From Cytophagales bacterium (lineage in GTDB: Bacteria > Bacteroidota > Bacteroidia > Cytophagales > Microscillaceae): a stretch of DNA of 46,895 bases. A model generated the notes under the pieces. It saw nothing but the letters and a program-made list of their open reading frames with translations. It did not search any database and had not been told where the DNA came from. Below are positions 9,850 to 19,599 of this stretch, in pieces (position 1 is the stretch's first letter; every line of letters starts with the position of its first letter). The stretch spans positions 1-46,895 of the forward strand of contig RDZE01000029.1 in the NCBI GenBank assembly GCA_004293905.1, read 5' to 3'. The position numbers were made by a program, and so were the translations under genes.

Positions 9850-9963
9850 GGTATTTGTTTATTTCAAAAGTGTAACCAATATAAAAGTAGATAAAAGAAG
9901 TTTAAAATCCTAAAAATTATATCGAAAATATTTATTTCCTTCCTTTCAAGAGAATAAAAAGAG

Positions 9964-9971
9964 TATCTTTG
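9964..9971 (+). promoter_or_regulatory. -7 element upstream of the DUF6909 gene
   Basis: TATCTTTG lies 25 nt before the ATG at 9997, matching the Bacteroidota -7 consensus. No good TTTG is found 19 nt upstream, so the -33 part is weak. Confidence 0.5.
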
Positions 9972-9996
9972 CCCAATCATCTAAAATCATTGCTCA

Positions 9997-11694
9997 ATGC
10001 CTACACCCACCCAAGCGCAAGAGTCAAGAGCCGCCATAGAACGACTCTATGTAGAAATGCGACACATTGTTTATAAGGGCTCTTTCCGACCCAATGGTAT
10101 CACTGGCAAAGCACTCCGAAATCTTTTATTCACACTCAGCCCCGAAATTTATGGCTCTATGCCCGACCCCGAAAAGGTAGAATTAGATGGCTTGGCTTAT
10201 GTGATAGAGCGTTTGCCCAAAGGCATAGAAGAATGCCGCTTCGTGAAACTCATTTCAGAAGAAGGTTACCACAACTCCTCTTTTGAAGTACTCATTCCTC
10301 CTAAAAGAGTCCGTAATTGTTATCGCATAGACCGCGACCGTATGTGCATAGAAGTAACTCGTGGCAGAAGTGAAATATATGACATACTTACGCACCTTAC
10401 TTTTTTATACAATGAAGCCGAAAAAATAAAAAGCAAAGCCTTTGATGACAGAGGGCAAAAAGTAAGAGAATGGACAAAACTTGAGGAAATCATCATTGGC
10501 GAAATCAACATAGAAGAAGAAAACCAAGAAAGAGCCATTGCTTATATCAGCACACTCTTAGGGCGTACTTTTGCCGAAACGAAAAACGCGTTTCATCGCT
10601 TTGAAGAAGATGATAATAACAAAGGACTTTTTCATATTGTGTATTGGCTTGGAAAATTAGCTGCCGAATCAGAATTTGAACAACGCGAGCGCGAAATCAG
10701 TTTTTCTCCCTCACTCATCGAGAGTTTAGGCAGGCATATTTATGGTGAAAAATGGGCAAAAAATATCAAAAATACGCTCTTTTCTTCACAACTTCAAAAC
10801 CGCCCCATGCACATCATCAGTGCTAATACGCACAGTGTTATGAACAGTTTGTATGCTTATGCAACCTTTCAAGAGCTTAATATAGAACTACCTTCTACCT
10901 TAGAAGAGGCAGTACTGATGATGCGCAACCCTAAGTATGGCAATTTGCAGGAAAAAGTACAACGTTATGCAGAACAACATGGAATGCAAACCCTTAAAGA
11001 CAATACAGGCACCAACTTGGCAGTGCAACTATTTGATACCCAAAAAATAGACCTTAGCCAACTGCCCCCCGAAATTGTCATAGAGATAGATTGGGTAAAA
11101 AAACACTATCCTGTTCTTATTGTGATGGATTATGCCTTTGGAGAGCAAGCCTACGAAACGATGGACGAACTCCTCAAACCTCCTCTTGAAACACCCAACT
11201 CAATTTTTAAAATGCCCATCGCTTCTATTTCTATTATGGGGAAAGCGGGTATTTTATGTGGTGAAAAAGGCGATATTATGATTCCCAATGCGCACGTTTT
11301 CGAAGGCACTGCCGATAATTACCCTTTTAAGAATGATTTTACAAAAGCGGATTTTGAGGGTTTTGGCGTAGAAGTATTCGAGGGAACGATGATTACTGTA
11401 TTGGGCACCTCTCTACAAAACAAAGACATATTAGAATATTTTAAAGATTCATCTTGGCAAGCTATAGGCTTAGAGATGGAAGGCGCGCACTACCAAAAAG
11501 CCATTCAAGCCGAATCGCTCATCAGAGGAAATATCAGCCGCGATGTGGTATTGCGATATGCTTATTATGCTTCCGATAACCCACTTATCACAGGCAATAC
11601 ACTCGCTTCGGGAAGTTTAGGAGCTATTGGAGTAAAGCCTACTTACTTGATCACCTGCAAAATACTAAGCAAAATTTTTCAACCCAACCTATGA
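9997..11694 (+). CDS. DUF6909 family protein with nucleoside-phosphorylase-like C-terminus
   Basis: 565 residues, no signal peptide, cytoplasmic. The sequence resembles the Bacteroidota family annotated as DUF6909 (N-terminal ESRAAIERLYVEMRHIVYKG; helical middle). The last 180 residues contain ISIMGKAGILCGEKGDIMIP and, near residue 490, AIGLEMEGAHY. The latter recalls the EMEG motif of MTA/SAH nucleosidases and nucleoside phosphorylases, so a nucleoside- or nucleotide-binding activity is possible; this is inference. The stop overlaps the ATG of the MFS transporter (ATGA), which suggests that the enzyme acts on something the transporter moves. Confidence 0.65.
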   Translation: MPTPTQAQESRAAIERLYVEMRHIVYKGSFRPNGITGKALRNLLFTLSPEIYGSMPDPEKVELDGLAYVIERLPKGIEECRFVKLISEEGYHNSSFEVLIPPKRVRNCYRIDRDRMCIEVTRGRSEIYDILTHLTFLYNEAEKIKSKAFDDRGQKVREWTKLEEIIIGEINIEEENQERAIAYISTLLGRTFAETKNAFHRFEEDDNNKGLFHIVYWLGKLAAESEFEQREREISFSPSLIESLGRHIYGEKWAKNIKNTLFSSQLQNRPMHIISANTHSVMNSLYAYATFQELNIELPSTLEEAVLMMRNPKYGNLQEKVQRYAEQHGMQTLKDNTGTNLAVQLFDTQKIDLSQLPPEIVIEIDWVKKHYPVLIVMDYAFGEQAYETMDELLKPPLETPNSIFKMPIASISIMGKAGILCGEKGDIMIPNAHVFEGTADNYPFKNDFTKADFEGFGVEVFEGTMITVLGTSLQNKDILEYFKDSSWQAIGLEMEGAHYQKAIQAESLIRGNISRDVVLRYAYYASDNPLITGNTLASGSLGAIGVKPTYLITCKILSKIFQPNL

Positions 11695-12905
11695 AGCCCG
11701 AAAAACAAGAGCGTATCATTCTTTTTATCTTAGCCCTTATCAATTTCACACATATCATTGATTTTATGATTATGATGCCCTTAGGTCCTCAATTGATGCG
11801 CTATTTTCAAATTCTCCCTCAAGCATTTTCCTATTTGGTTTCCTCCTATACGGTGAGCGCAGGCATATCGGGTTTTTTGATGGCTTTTTGGGTAGATAGT
11901 TTCAATCGTAAAAAGGTTTTATTGGTGGCTTATATAGGTTTTGTAATAGGTACTATAGCTTGTGGCTTGGCAGATACCTACTTGTTACTAATGTTAGCGC
12001 GCATTGTTGCAGGAGCTTTTGGAGGGCTTATCAATGCGCAAATTCTCTCCATCATTGGAGATATTATCCCATTTGAGCGGCGTGGAAGTGCGATGGCGAC
12101 CATCATGCTTGCCTTCTCAATGGCTTCTATCATAGGTGTACCGTTTGGTTTGTATCTTGCTAATATCATCAATTGGCAATATCCTTTCCTCATTGTTGGC
12201 GGTGCAGGGGCATTGCTCATTCCTGCTATTTATGCCTATATTCCTTCTCTTCAAGGACATATAGAAGCACAAAAAAATGTATTTAATTTTTGGAAAGTCG
12301 TACTGCCTATTTGGGAAAGCCGTACACAACAAGTGGGCATTTTACTTACCATGAGTTTGATTATGGGGCAATTTTTGGTCATTCCTTTTTTATCACCTTA
12401 TATGGTTGCCAATGTAGGCTTTACAGAAGAAACGCTGCCATTTATTTACTTTTTCGGGGGTATTCTTACTTTTGTTGTAGCACCCTTAGTGGGCAAATGG
12501 TCTGATAAATATGGCAAATTTAGAATGTTGTTAATGGGTATTTTTCTTTCCTCGCTTACTATCTTAGTACTCACCCACCTGCCTGCTACTACCCTGCCTA
12601 TTGCCCTTATATTCACAAGTGCCTTTTTTATTTTCACTACAGCACGCATTATCCCCGCACAAGCCATTACTACGGCATTAGTGCCTCCACAACAACGTGG
12701 TAGCTACATGAGTCTTTCTTCTTCTTTACAGCAATTGGTTATGGGGCTTGCGGCATTTGTGGCGGGCAACATCGTAGTAAAAAATGAATTGGGAAATATA
12801 ATGCATTACAATTGGGTAGGTTATTTGAGTGTAAGTTTTAGTGCTTTAGGCATTGTGATAGCTTTATATTTGCGAAAATTTATGAAAGAACAAAACTTTC
12901 AATGA
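11691..12905 (+). CDS. MFS transporter
   Basis: 404 residues with about twelve hydrophobic segments. The N-terminal half carries the DHA1-like features DFMIMMPLGPQL and the loop 2-3 motif FNRKKVLL; the loop between helices 8 and 9 has GKWSDKYGKFR. It resembles AraJ/YdhP-type sugar or drug exporters. Substrate unknown. It overlaps the DUF6909 stop by 4 nt, so the two are one operon. Confidence 0.85.
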   Translation: MKPEKQERIILFILALINFTHIIDFMIMMPLGPQLMRYFQILPQAFSYLVSSYTVSAGISGFLMAFWVDSFNRKKVLLVAYIGFVIGTIACGLADTYLLLMLARIVAGAFGGLINAQILSIIGDIIPFERRGSAMATIMLAFSMASIIGVPFGLYLANIINWQYPFLIVGGAGALLIPAIYAYIPSLQGHIEAQKNVFNFWKVVLPIWESRTQQVGILLTMSLIMGQFLVIPFLSPYMVANVGFTEETLPFIYFFGGILTFVVAPLVGKWSDKYGKFRMLLMGIFLSSLTILVLTHLPATTLPIALIFTSAFFIFTTARIIPAQAITTALVPPQQRGSYMSLSSSLQQLVMGLAAFVAGNIVVKNELGNIMHYNWVGYLSVSFSALGIVIALYLRKFMKEQNFQ

Positions 12906-12959
12906 GGTTTTTATTGTTGTCTTAATTATAATGTCATAATCTGAATGGTCAATAATACG

Positions 12960-15080
12960 ATGATACAAAAAAGCGTTTTTTCTAAAATTGCCTTAGGGCT
13001 AATGTTATTGCAGTTTTTAAGCCTTACTGTTTTTGCTCAAATTCTAACACCCGCCAAATGGTCTGTGAGTAGTTCGGTACAAGAAGCAAAAATAGGCGAT
13101 GAAATCAATATTATCTTCAATGTAAGTTTACAAAAAAATTGGTATTTGTACTCTACCGATTTCGACCCCGATTTAGGACCTCAAATCACCGAGTTTCAAT
13201 TCAAAGCCAATCCAAGTTATGAACTTATAGGGAAAATACAGCCTATAGGTTCGAAGAAAAAATTTGATGAAGTTTGGCAAGGCGATATTACCTATTTCAC
13301 GGAAAAAGCACAATTTGTACAAAAAGTAAAAATCAAAAGTACGAACCCTATCATAGAGGGCAGTTATAGCTATCAGGTTTGCTCTGATAAAGATGGTAAA
13401 TGTATACCCTTCGAAGACGATTTCAAAATCAGCAACTTAGCCATCAAAGCCTCAGAGGAAAAAAAGGAAGAGAAAGAAGAGAAAAAAGAAACCCGAAAGG
13501 ACACCACAGAAGCCACCGAAAAACAAGATAGCACCACCACTGACACCCAAAAAGCAACTACCTCAAAAGAAAAAGAAAGCAAAAAAGAAGAAAGCAAAGC
13601 AACAGCCCTCAATACCAACGAACTCAATGCATTAGGATTAGGAAGTTTTATGCTCGCCGCTTTTTTTGCAGGTTTGGTTGCCTTGCTCACCCCTTGCGTA
13701 TTTCCGATGATTCCGATGACGGTTTCCTTTTTTACCAAACAGTCTAAAAACAAAGCTGATGGTATTTTCAAAGCCTCTATCTATGGAATTTCTATAGTGC
13801 TCATTTATACCCTTCTGGGTTTATTAGTAGCATTGTTATACGGAGCTTCTTTCAATAACTTCATCAGTACACACTGGATTCCTAATTTATTTTTCTTCCT
13901 CTTATTGTTTGTCTTTGCATTGTCTTTTTTAGGAATGTTCGAGATAGTACTGCCCGCTTCGTGGGTCAATGCTGTAGATAGACAAGCCGACCGTGGCGGT
14001 TACATTGGCATTTTCTTTATGGCATTTACACTCGCCTTAGTGTCTTTTTCCTGCACCGCCCCCATTGTAGGTACTATTCTTGTGCAAGCCTCTTCGGGAG
14101 AAATGCTCCGCCCTATTTTGGGTATGGTGGCTTTCTCTACTGCCGTAGCCTTGCCTTTTAGTTTATTTGCGGCTTTCCCTTCACTTCTTCAAAGCCTGCC
14201 CAAATCTGGTGGCTGGCTGAACAGTGTAAAAGTGAGTTTAGGATTATTAGAATTGGCTTTTTCACTCAAATTTTTAAGCCAGATAGACTTAGTTTATCAT
14301 TTAGAACTCCTCGATAGAGATATTTTCATCGCCATCTGGATTGTCATTTTTGCCATTTGGGGCTTTTATTTATTAGGAAAAATACAATTCTCGCACGATA
14401 GCCCCTTAGAAAAAATCAGTGCCCTCCGTGCCATATTAGCTATGGCAGTATTCTCTTTTGTGGTGTATATGATACCGGGCTTGTTTGGTGCTCCCTTATC
14501 CCCACTATCGGGCTATTTACCGCCACAAACTACACAAGAGTTCAATCTCTTGAACACACAATATGAAAACAATAACACTACTCAATCAAAGTTGGCAGGT
14601 GTAAAGTACCAAGAATATTTCAAATTTCCACACCGTTTAGAAGGCTTCTTCGACTACGAAGAGGGTATGGCATACGCAAAAAAAATGAATAAGCCCGTAT
14701 TCATCGATTTTACAGGGCATGGTTGTGCCAACTGCCGCGAAATGGAAGCACACGTTTGGGCTAAAAAAGAAGTACTCAAACGCCTACAAAATGACTACGT
14801 ACTTATTGCACTTTATGTAGACGACCGCCACGAACTCCCCCGCGAAGAATGGTTCATCTCTACCTATGACAAAAAAGAGAAAAATACCATTGGTGAAAAA
14901 AATGCAGACTTTCAAATTGTTAATTTTCAGAATAATGCACAACCTTTCTATTGCCTGCTCGACCATGAAGGAAAATTATTAGTACCTCCGAAGGCTTATG
15001 ACCTCTCTGCTGAAAATTTTGTACAATTTTTGGACAATGGTTTAGCAGCCTTTCAGAAAAAGAAAAAAGAGAAACCATGA
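12960..15080 (+). CDS. dsbD: thiol:disulfide interchange protein DsbD family
   Basis: 706 residues from ATG 12960 (ATG 12945 is also in frame). A signal peptide ending VFAQ leads into a periplasmic DsbD-alpha-like domain (about 25-165), with Cys in YSYQVCSDKDGKCIPFE. A Lys/Glu/Thr-rich linker of about 50 residues follows. Then comes an eight-helix DsbD membrane domain starting ALLTPCVFPMIPMT with the second Cys in SFSCTAP. The C-terminal thioredoxin domain has the active site GCANC. The protein carries electrons from cytoplasmic thioredoxin to periplasmic thiols. The polysaccharide deacetylase gene overlaps its stop. Confidence 0.9.
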   Translation: MIQKSVFSKIALGLMLLQFLSLTVFAQILTPAKWSVSSSVQEAKIGDEINIIFNVSLQKNWYLYSTDFDPDLGPQITEFQFKANPSYELIGKIQPIGSKKKFDEVWQGDITYFTEKAQFVQKVKIKSTNPIIEGSYSYQVCSDKDGKCIPFEDDFKISNLAIKASEEKKEEKEEKKETRKDTTEATEKQDSTTTDTQKATTSKEKESKKEESKATALNTNELNALGLGSFMLAAFFAGLVALLTPCVFPMIPMTVSFFTKQSKNKADGIFKASIYGISIVLIYTLLGLLVALLYGASFNNFISTHWIPNLFFFLLLFVFALSFLGMFEIVLPASWVNAVDRQADRGGYIGIFFMAFTLALVSFSCTAPIVGTILVQASSGEMLRPILGMVAFSTAVALPFSLFAAFPSLLQSLPKSGGWLNSVKVSLGLLELAFSLKFLSQIDLVYHLELLDRDIFIAIWIVIFAIWGFYLLGKIQFSHDSPLEKISALRAILAMAVFSFVVYMIPGLFGAPLSPLSGYLPPQTTQEFNLLNTQYENNNTTQSKLAGVKYQEYFKFPHRLEGFFDYEEGMAYAKKMNKPVFIDFTGHGCANCREMEAHVWAKKEVLKRLQNDYVLIALYVDDRHELPREEWFISTYDKKEKNTIGEKNADFQIVNFQNNAQPFYCLLDHEGKLLVPPKAYDLSAENFVQFLDNGLAAFQKKKKEKP

Positions 15081-15721
15081 TACACATACACAAAACACCT
15101 TCCATGCTAAAGTATTGGTTTACAGACCTCTACTGGAAGATGCCCCTACAAGAGCACCCTTGTATCTACCTCACCTTTGACGACGGACCTGTCCCTACTG
15201 TAACCGATTTTGTTTTAGAAACACTCCATAAATACCAAGCAAAAGGCACTTTTTTTTGTGTAGGCGATAATATAGCCAAATACCCTCATTTGTTCAAAAA
15301 AATAATTCAACAAGGGCATCAAATCGGCAATCATACCTTTCATCACCTCAACGGCTGGAAACGCGACTGCACTACCTACCTACGAAATGCCATACAATGC
15401 GAATGGGAAATGAAAAAATACTGCACTGCCAAAAGTACCGAAAAAATGCTGTTCCGCCCCCCTTATGGGCGTTTTACCAAAAAACAATACCTAAAGCTAC
15501 GCGAACACTATAAAATTATTATGTGGGACGTGCTCACTTGTGATTACGATGTTAATTTAGACGCTCAAAAATGCCTCAGCCGTTCTATCAAAGCCACCGA
15601 AAATGGTTCAGTAGTTGTTTTTCACGACAGTTACAAAGCCGAAAAAAACCTTCGATACGTATTACCTCGTTATATAGAATATTTTTCAGCCAAAGGATTT
15701 CATTTTGAAGCCATTCTCTAA
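15077..15721 (+). CDS. polysaccharide deacetylase family protein (NodB homology)
   Basis: 214 residues. NodB-type motifs are in order: TFDDGP (33-38, catalytic and metal Asp), HQIGNHTFHH (metal His residues), RPPYGRF, and HD near the end in VVFHDSY. These enzymes remove N- or O-acetyl groups from chitin-like sugars, peptidoglycan or exopolysaccharide. No signal peptide is evident, which is unusual if the substrate is extracellular. ATG overlaps the dsbD stop (ATGA). Confidence 0.9.
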   Translation: MIHIHKTPSMLKYWFTDLYWKMPLQEHPCIYLTFDDGPVPTVTDFVLETLHKYQAKGTFFCVGDNIAKYPHLFKKIIQQGHQIGNHTFHHLNGWKRDCTTYLRNAIQCEWEMKKYCTAKSTEKMLFRPPYGRFTKKQYLKLREHYKIIMWDVLTCDYDVNLDAQKCLSRSIKATENGSVVVFHDSYKAEKNLRYVLPRYIEYFSAKGFHFEAIL

Positions 15722-15739
15722 TTTTTAGTTAAAAAGACG

Positions 15740-16474
15740 ATGAACAACAACGATTTCTTTAACCAAGATAAACTACGCCAAAACTGGCAAGACCTTCAGC
15801 AAGACTTCAAATCTTTTTGGAAAAATATCACCCAAGAAGCCCAAAATTTAGGCTCTGAAGTTGCCAAACAAATCAATCAAAACCTCAATCCGCCTGCCAT
15901 TTGGTGGGCAAATATGAGCGATGAATGGAAAAAGATACTTTGCCAACACATAGAAATCCCCTACTCTACCACACTCCCTACAGAAACTGACATCAAAAAA
16001 ATATTTTCCCTCACTGCGCTCGATGCCAGCGATGCCAACCTCTCCGATGTAGAACCCTTGCGCTTATTGAAAAATCTGCAAGAAATCAACCTAAATAACA
16101 CACAAATCATCAGTGTAGAACCCCTCAAAAACCTCCCCAATTTGCTCAAAATCTACCTGATGAATACACACATTAGCGATTTGAAACCCCTCCAAAAACT
16201 CATTCATCTGCGCGTATTGCATTGTAGCCTTACACAAGTAGACAATTTAGAACCCCTCAAAAACCTCAAAAACCTGCAAGAAATCAACATCAGCGAAACC
16301 TATGTGCGCTCATTGAAGCCCCTCAATCAACTCCTGAAAATCAACATGCTCTCGTGCCGTGCCACTCCCCTCAGCCCACGCGAAATCAGAAACTTCCAAA
16401 AACGACACCCACAAGCCTCCGTTTTTTGCGAAGCAGAGAAGTTGAACCAAAGAAAAAAATGGTCTTTTTGGTAA
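15740..16474 (+). CDS. leucine-rich repeat protein
   Basis: 244 residues. The N-terminal 90 residues are polar and helical. From about residue 88 to 205 there are five or so 22-residue leucine-rich repeats of the form LKNLQEINLNNTQI, SVEPLKNLPNL. This is the internalin-like or SDS22-like spacing. No signal peptide or membrane helix, so probably cytoplasmic and a protein-binding scaffold. Neighbouring genes give no clear partner. Confidence 0.75.
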   Translation: MNNNDFFNQDKLRQNWQDLQQDFKSFWKNITQEAQNLGSEVAKQINQNLNPPAIWWANMSDEWKKILCQHIEIPYSTTLPTETDIKKIFSLTALDASDANLSDVEPLRLLKNLQEINLNNTQIISVEPLKNLPNLLKIYLMNTHISDLKPLQKLIHLRVLHCSLTQVDNLEPLKNLKNLQEINISETYVRSLKPLNQLLKINMLSCRATPLSPREIRNFQKRHPQASVFCEAEKLNQRKKWSFW

Positions 16475-16519
16475 TTGAAGAAAAAAAACTATCTTTACCC
16501 CACAAAACCCAACACGCCC

Positions 16520-17470
16520 ATGAATCGTCCTATCTTTAGAGAAAAAGCCTTAGAAAAGCTCTCCTCACCCGACAACATACACGAAGTAATACAAGTAACC
16601 TCTGCCAAAAGTTGGTTAGCCATCTTCGCATTGACAGGGCTTATGTTCGCATTTTTAGGCTGGGCTATCTTTGGCGAAATACCTAAAATAGCTGATGGGC
16701 AAGGCATTATGATACAATCGGGAGGAATCGCCGAAATCAACTCATTAGGCGCAGGCATCATCAGAGAAATAAAAGTAAATGAAGGAGATATTGTAAAACA
16801 AGGCGATACCATTGCCATCATAGAACAACCCGAACTCGAACTACACCTCAAAAACTACAAAGCCAAACTCAAAGAACTCATAGAGCGCAACGCCGAAATA
16901 TCAGAAATCAATGATATGAAAAGAGAAATAGAAGAATTTCAAGTAAAACTCGCCACTGCTTCCTACATCAAAAGTTCTTATGAAGGTAAAATCATTGAAT
17001 TAGTAGTCAAAAAAGGACAACTCATAGAAACAGGTTTGCCCGTAGCAAGCATAGAAATAAAAAATGGCATACAAAATGCCTTAGAAGCTATCATTTACAT
17101 TACTCCTGATGAGGGGAAAAAAGTAACCGTAGGTATGTCCGTAAAAATAGCACCAAGCACCGTAAGAGTAGAAGAACACGGCTACATAGAAGCCGAAGTG
17201 GTAAAAATATCTGAATACCCTGCTACACGTAGCGGAATGATGAGTGTATTAGGAAATGCTGCCTTAGTAGATGCTTTTTTGAAAGGAGAACCACCTATTT
17301 CCGTAAGAGTAAAACTCAAAACTGACAAAACCTATAGTGGTTACCAATGGACTTCGGTGGAAGGTCCTGAACAAAAAATAAAATCAGGAACGCTTTGCAA
17401 TGCCTATATCATCACCGAAACGCAAAACCCTATCAGTTTAGTAATGCCGTTTTTTAGAAATATTTTTTAA
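16520..17470 (+). CDS. HlyD-type periplasmic adaptor, NHLM bacteriocin-secretion-protein-like
   Basis: 316 residues from ATG 16520; a longer TTG start at 16475 would overlap a possible -7 element (TATCTTTA about 16488). The N-terminus (FREKALEKLSSP, then QVTSAKSWLA and one membrane helix) matches the NHLM bacteriocin system secretion protein group. A biotinyl-lipoyl-like half follows (GIIREIKVNEGDIVKQGDTI), then a short coiled coil and the second half (GKIIELVVKKGQLIETG). Such adaptors normally work with peptidase-ABC transporters, none of which is in the window. The next gene, 16 nt downstream, encodes a membrane protein and may be the partner. Confidence 0.75.
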   Translation: MNRPIFREKALEKLSSPDNIHEVIQVTSAKSWLAIFALTGLMFAFLGWAIFGEIPKIADGQGIMIQSGGIAEINSLGAGIIREIKVNEGDIVKQGDTIAIIEQPELELHLKNYKAKLKELIERNAEISEINDMKREIEEFQVKLATASYIKSSYEGKIIELVVKKGQLIETGLPVASIEIKNGIQNALEAIIYITPDEGKKVTVGMSVKIAPSTVRVEEHGYIEAEVVKISEYPATRSGMMSVLGNAALVDAFLKGEPPISVRVKLKTDKTYSGYQWTSVEGPEQKIKSGTLCNAYIITETQNPISLVMPFFRNIF

Positions 17471-17486
17471 AAATACTGCTTTTTTT

Positions 17487-18677
17487 ATGACTACAACAGA
17501 AAACAATACACCACAATCAGACGATAATAAATTTCACATCCCTTTTTATGAAAAACACGCATTCAAATTTTTCATAAGAGCCTTTGACAGTTCACACGAA
17601 GAAGACCAACACCACGATAGGTACGATAATCTTAGTAGTAATGAAATTAGAAAAATAGGGGCTGTAGCAAAAAAAACCTACCTCTTGGCAGGGGCGGCTG
17701 GTGCATTAGGAGTATCACTCTTGTACATTCCACAAATATTTTTCCCTTTTATGTTCTTAAACTATCACATAGCACTCCCTACTGTGTTGGGCATGAGCGG
17801 AATAGATATTCCTATTGGATTTACTATTTATGGAGTAGTTTTAGCATTGTTGGAAATATATCTTTTAGGTTTGCTCAACCTTCGTGCTGCGCAACAAATA
17901 GCCCTTATCTGTGGCTTCCCCAATCAATCGGACAAACACTATGAAGAGCATCTCTACTCGCTTTATCAGGTAGGATTGGAAAAAACCAGCAAAAAACTCT
18001 TAGAATACAACCTTGACCCTTGGTTTGGATTATCAAAATTCCAAATTATGATTTTCCAATTATTCAATAAAATAAAAGCGACACTTAGTAACATGGTCAT
18101 CAAAGTAATTTTGTCGCGTATCTTAGCGCGTTTTACTATTCGTGCTTATGTTGATTTGATAGGAATACCCATTTTTGCCGCTTGGAATATCTATTCTAGC
18201 AATAAGGTAATCAATGAAGCAAAAATTCGTATCATGGCACCCAGTGTAATCAAGAAACTTACTAAACAAATCAAAAAAGACCTCAAAAAAGAAGCAGAGT
18301 TTAAAACCTTGCTCTATGATGTACTTCAATACATTACCATCATTAAACGTGATTTTCACTACAACCACTATATATTGGCTCATCGCCTCATAAACTCTTT
18401 TGAAGTAGAAGTAAAACCGCTGCAAGAAATCAGTGCTGACCAACTAACCGAAAAACTACAACAAGCAGACGAAGAAACAAAAAATGCATTGGCAAAAGTA
18501 TTAGCAATAGGCATACTCATAGATGGGCATTTATCTCTACGCGAAAAGAAAACATTGGCATACATCAAAGACAACCTCCATGTAGCCTTTGACCTCAAAG
18601 CCTTTGCACGTTGGGAACGCTCTTTTTTAGAAGGCAACGGACTAAACGAACTCATAGAAGCCGACTTTATACCCTAA
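17487..18677 (+). CDS. membrane protein, LBF_2804-like family
   Basis: 396 residues. Two long hydrophobic regions lie at about 60-95 and 105-135, followed by an amphipathic middle with LGLSKFQIMIFQLFNKIKATLSN and IRAYVDLIGIPIFAAWNI. The C-terminal 80 residues (AIGILIDGHLSLREKKTL) look like a TerB-like helical domain. The overall pattern fits the family named after Leptospira LBF_2804, whose function is unknown. It lies 16 nt after the HlyD-type gene, so the two probably form an inner-membrane unit. Confidence 0.6.
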   Translation: MTTTENNTPQSDDNKFHIPFYEKHAFKFFIRAFDSSHEEDQHHDRYDNLSSNEIRKIGAVAKKTYLLAGAAGALGVSLLYIPQIFFPFMFLNYHIALPTVLGMSGIDIPIGFTIYGVVLALLEIYLLGLLNLRAAQQIALICGFPNQSDKHYEEHLYSLYQVGLEKTSKKLLEYNLDPWFGLSKFQIMIFQLFNKIKATLSNMVIKVILSRILARFTIRAYVDLIGIPIFAAWNIYSSNKVINEAKIRIMAPSVIKKLTKQIKKDLKKEAEFKTLLYDVLQYITIIKRDFHYNHYILAHRLINSFEVEVKPLQEISADQLTEKLQQADEETKNALAKVLAIGILIDGHLSLREKKTLAYIKDNLHVAFDLKAFARWERSFLEGNGLNELIEADFIP

Positions 18678-18700
18678 AAATACCTAAACAATAATAAAAA

Positions 18701-19114
18701 ATGCAAACCAAGTCAATTTACATCAATTTACCCATCAAAGACACCACCCAAACTCGAATTTTTTGGACTGCATTGGGGTTTTCTTTCATAGAACAATTCA
18801 GTAATGAACAAGCACTTTGCCTATTGTTGAAAGAAAATAGTACCTATGCAATGCTCATCACAAAAGAGTTCTATGCTACCTTCACAAACCGCCCTATTAG
18901 TGATCATACGACCACACAAAGTATCGTAGCCATTGAAGTAGAGAGCAAAGCAGAAGTAGATATCATTATTGAAAAAGCAATTGCTAATGGTGCTACTCGC
19001 TATAAAGAACCTGTTAGTTATGACTGGATGTACTATGATAGCTTTACGGACATAGACGGCAATCAATGGGAAATAATGCACACTGATTATAGCAAATGGA
19101 CTCCCGAAAATTAA
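18701..19114 (+). CDS. VOC (glyoxalase-like) superfamily protein
   Basis: 137 residues, one VOC unit with two beta-alpha-beta-beta-beta modules: INLPIKDTTQTRIFWTALGF at the start and DIDGNQWEIMHTDYSKW at the end. The C-terminal Glu of WEIM is the usual metal ligand, but no clear N-terminal His is present. It belongs to the bleomycin-resistance/PhnB-like side of the superfamily. Substrate unknown. Confidence 0.8.
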   Translation: MQTKSIYINLPIKDTTQTRIFWTALGFSFIEQFSNEQALCLLLKENSTYAMLITKEFYATFTNRPISDHTTTQSIVAIEVESKAEVDIIIEKAIANGATRYKEPVSYDWMYYDSFTDIDGNQWEIMHTDYSKWTPEN

Positions 19115-19161
19115 AAAATATAGAAAAATGCCAAACAATTAAAAATATTTTCGAGTTAATG

Positions 19162-19192
19162 TTTGTGAAGTTAGAAAAAGACCGTATCTTTG
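19162..19192 (+). promoter_or_regulatory. promoter of rpsJ
   Basis: TTTG (19162-19165) and TATCTTTG (19185-19192) are spaced by exactly 19 nt, a near-perfect Bacteroidota promoter. It gives a leader of about 65 nt before the rpsJ ATG. Confidence 0.7.
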
Positions 19193-19263
19193 CACCACAA
19201 TTTTCAAAAGTAACTCTCTAAAAGCAATACATTGCTTGTTAATATACGCAAAGTCATAAAACG

Positions 19264-19569
19264 ATGAATCAAAAAATAAGAATAAAACTAAAATCATACG
19301 ACCATAACTTGGTAGACAAATCTGCTGAAAAAATAGTTAAGGCAGTAAAAACAACAGGCGCAGTAGTGAATGGTCCTATTCCATTGCCCACTAAAAAAGA
19401 AATTTTTACGGTGTTGCGTTCTCCACACGTAAATAAAAAATCAAGAGAGCAATTCCAACTTTGTACTTACAAACGTCTTATAGACATCTACTCTACAAGT
19501 AGCAAAACAGTAGATGCACTTATGAAATTAGAACTACCCAGTGGTGTAGATGTAGAAATTAAAGTTTGA
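19264..19569 (+). CDS. rpsJ: 30S ribosomal protein S10 (NusE)
   Basis: 101 residues, normal length. S10 signatures are clear: [10 protein letters not shown] at the N-terminus, [28 protein letters not shown] in the middle, and the end [12 protein letters not shown]10 is part of the 30S head and doubles as antitermination factor NusE. It is monocistronic here, with its own promoter and intrinsic terminator, rather than between fusA and rplC as in most Bacteroidota. Neighbours are a VOC protein and acireductone dioxygenase. Confidence 0.97.
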   Translation: MNQKIRIKLKSYDHNLVDKSAEKIVKAVKTTGAVVNGPIPLPTKKEIFTVLRSPHVNKKSREQFQLCTYKRLIDIYSTSSKTVDALMKLELPSGVDVEIKV

Positions 19570-19599
19570 TTGTTGAATGTTTTTCATAGTTTTGAGCAA

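Noticed and set aside
13373..13771. Minus-strand open frame of 132 codons
   Set aside because: It lies fully inside dsbD, mirrors the Lys/Glu-rich linker (giving Ser/Phe-rich sequence) and has no motif or promoter.
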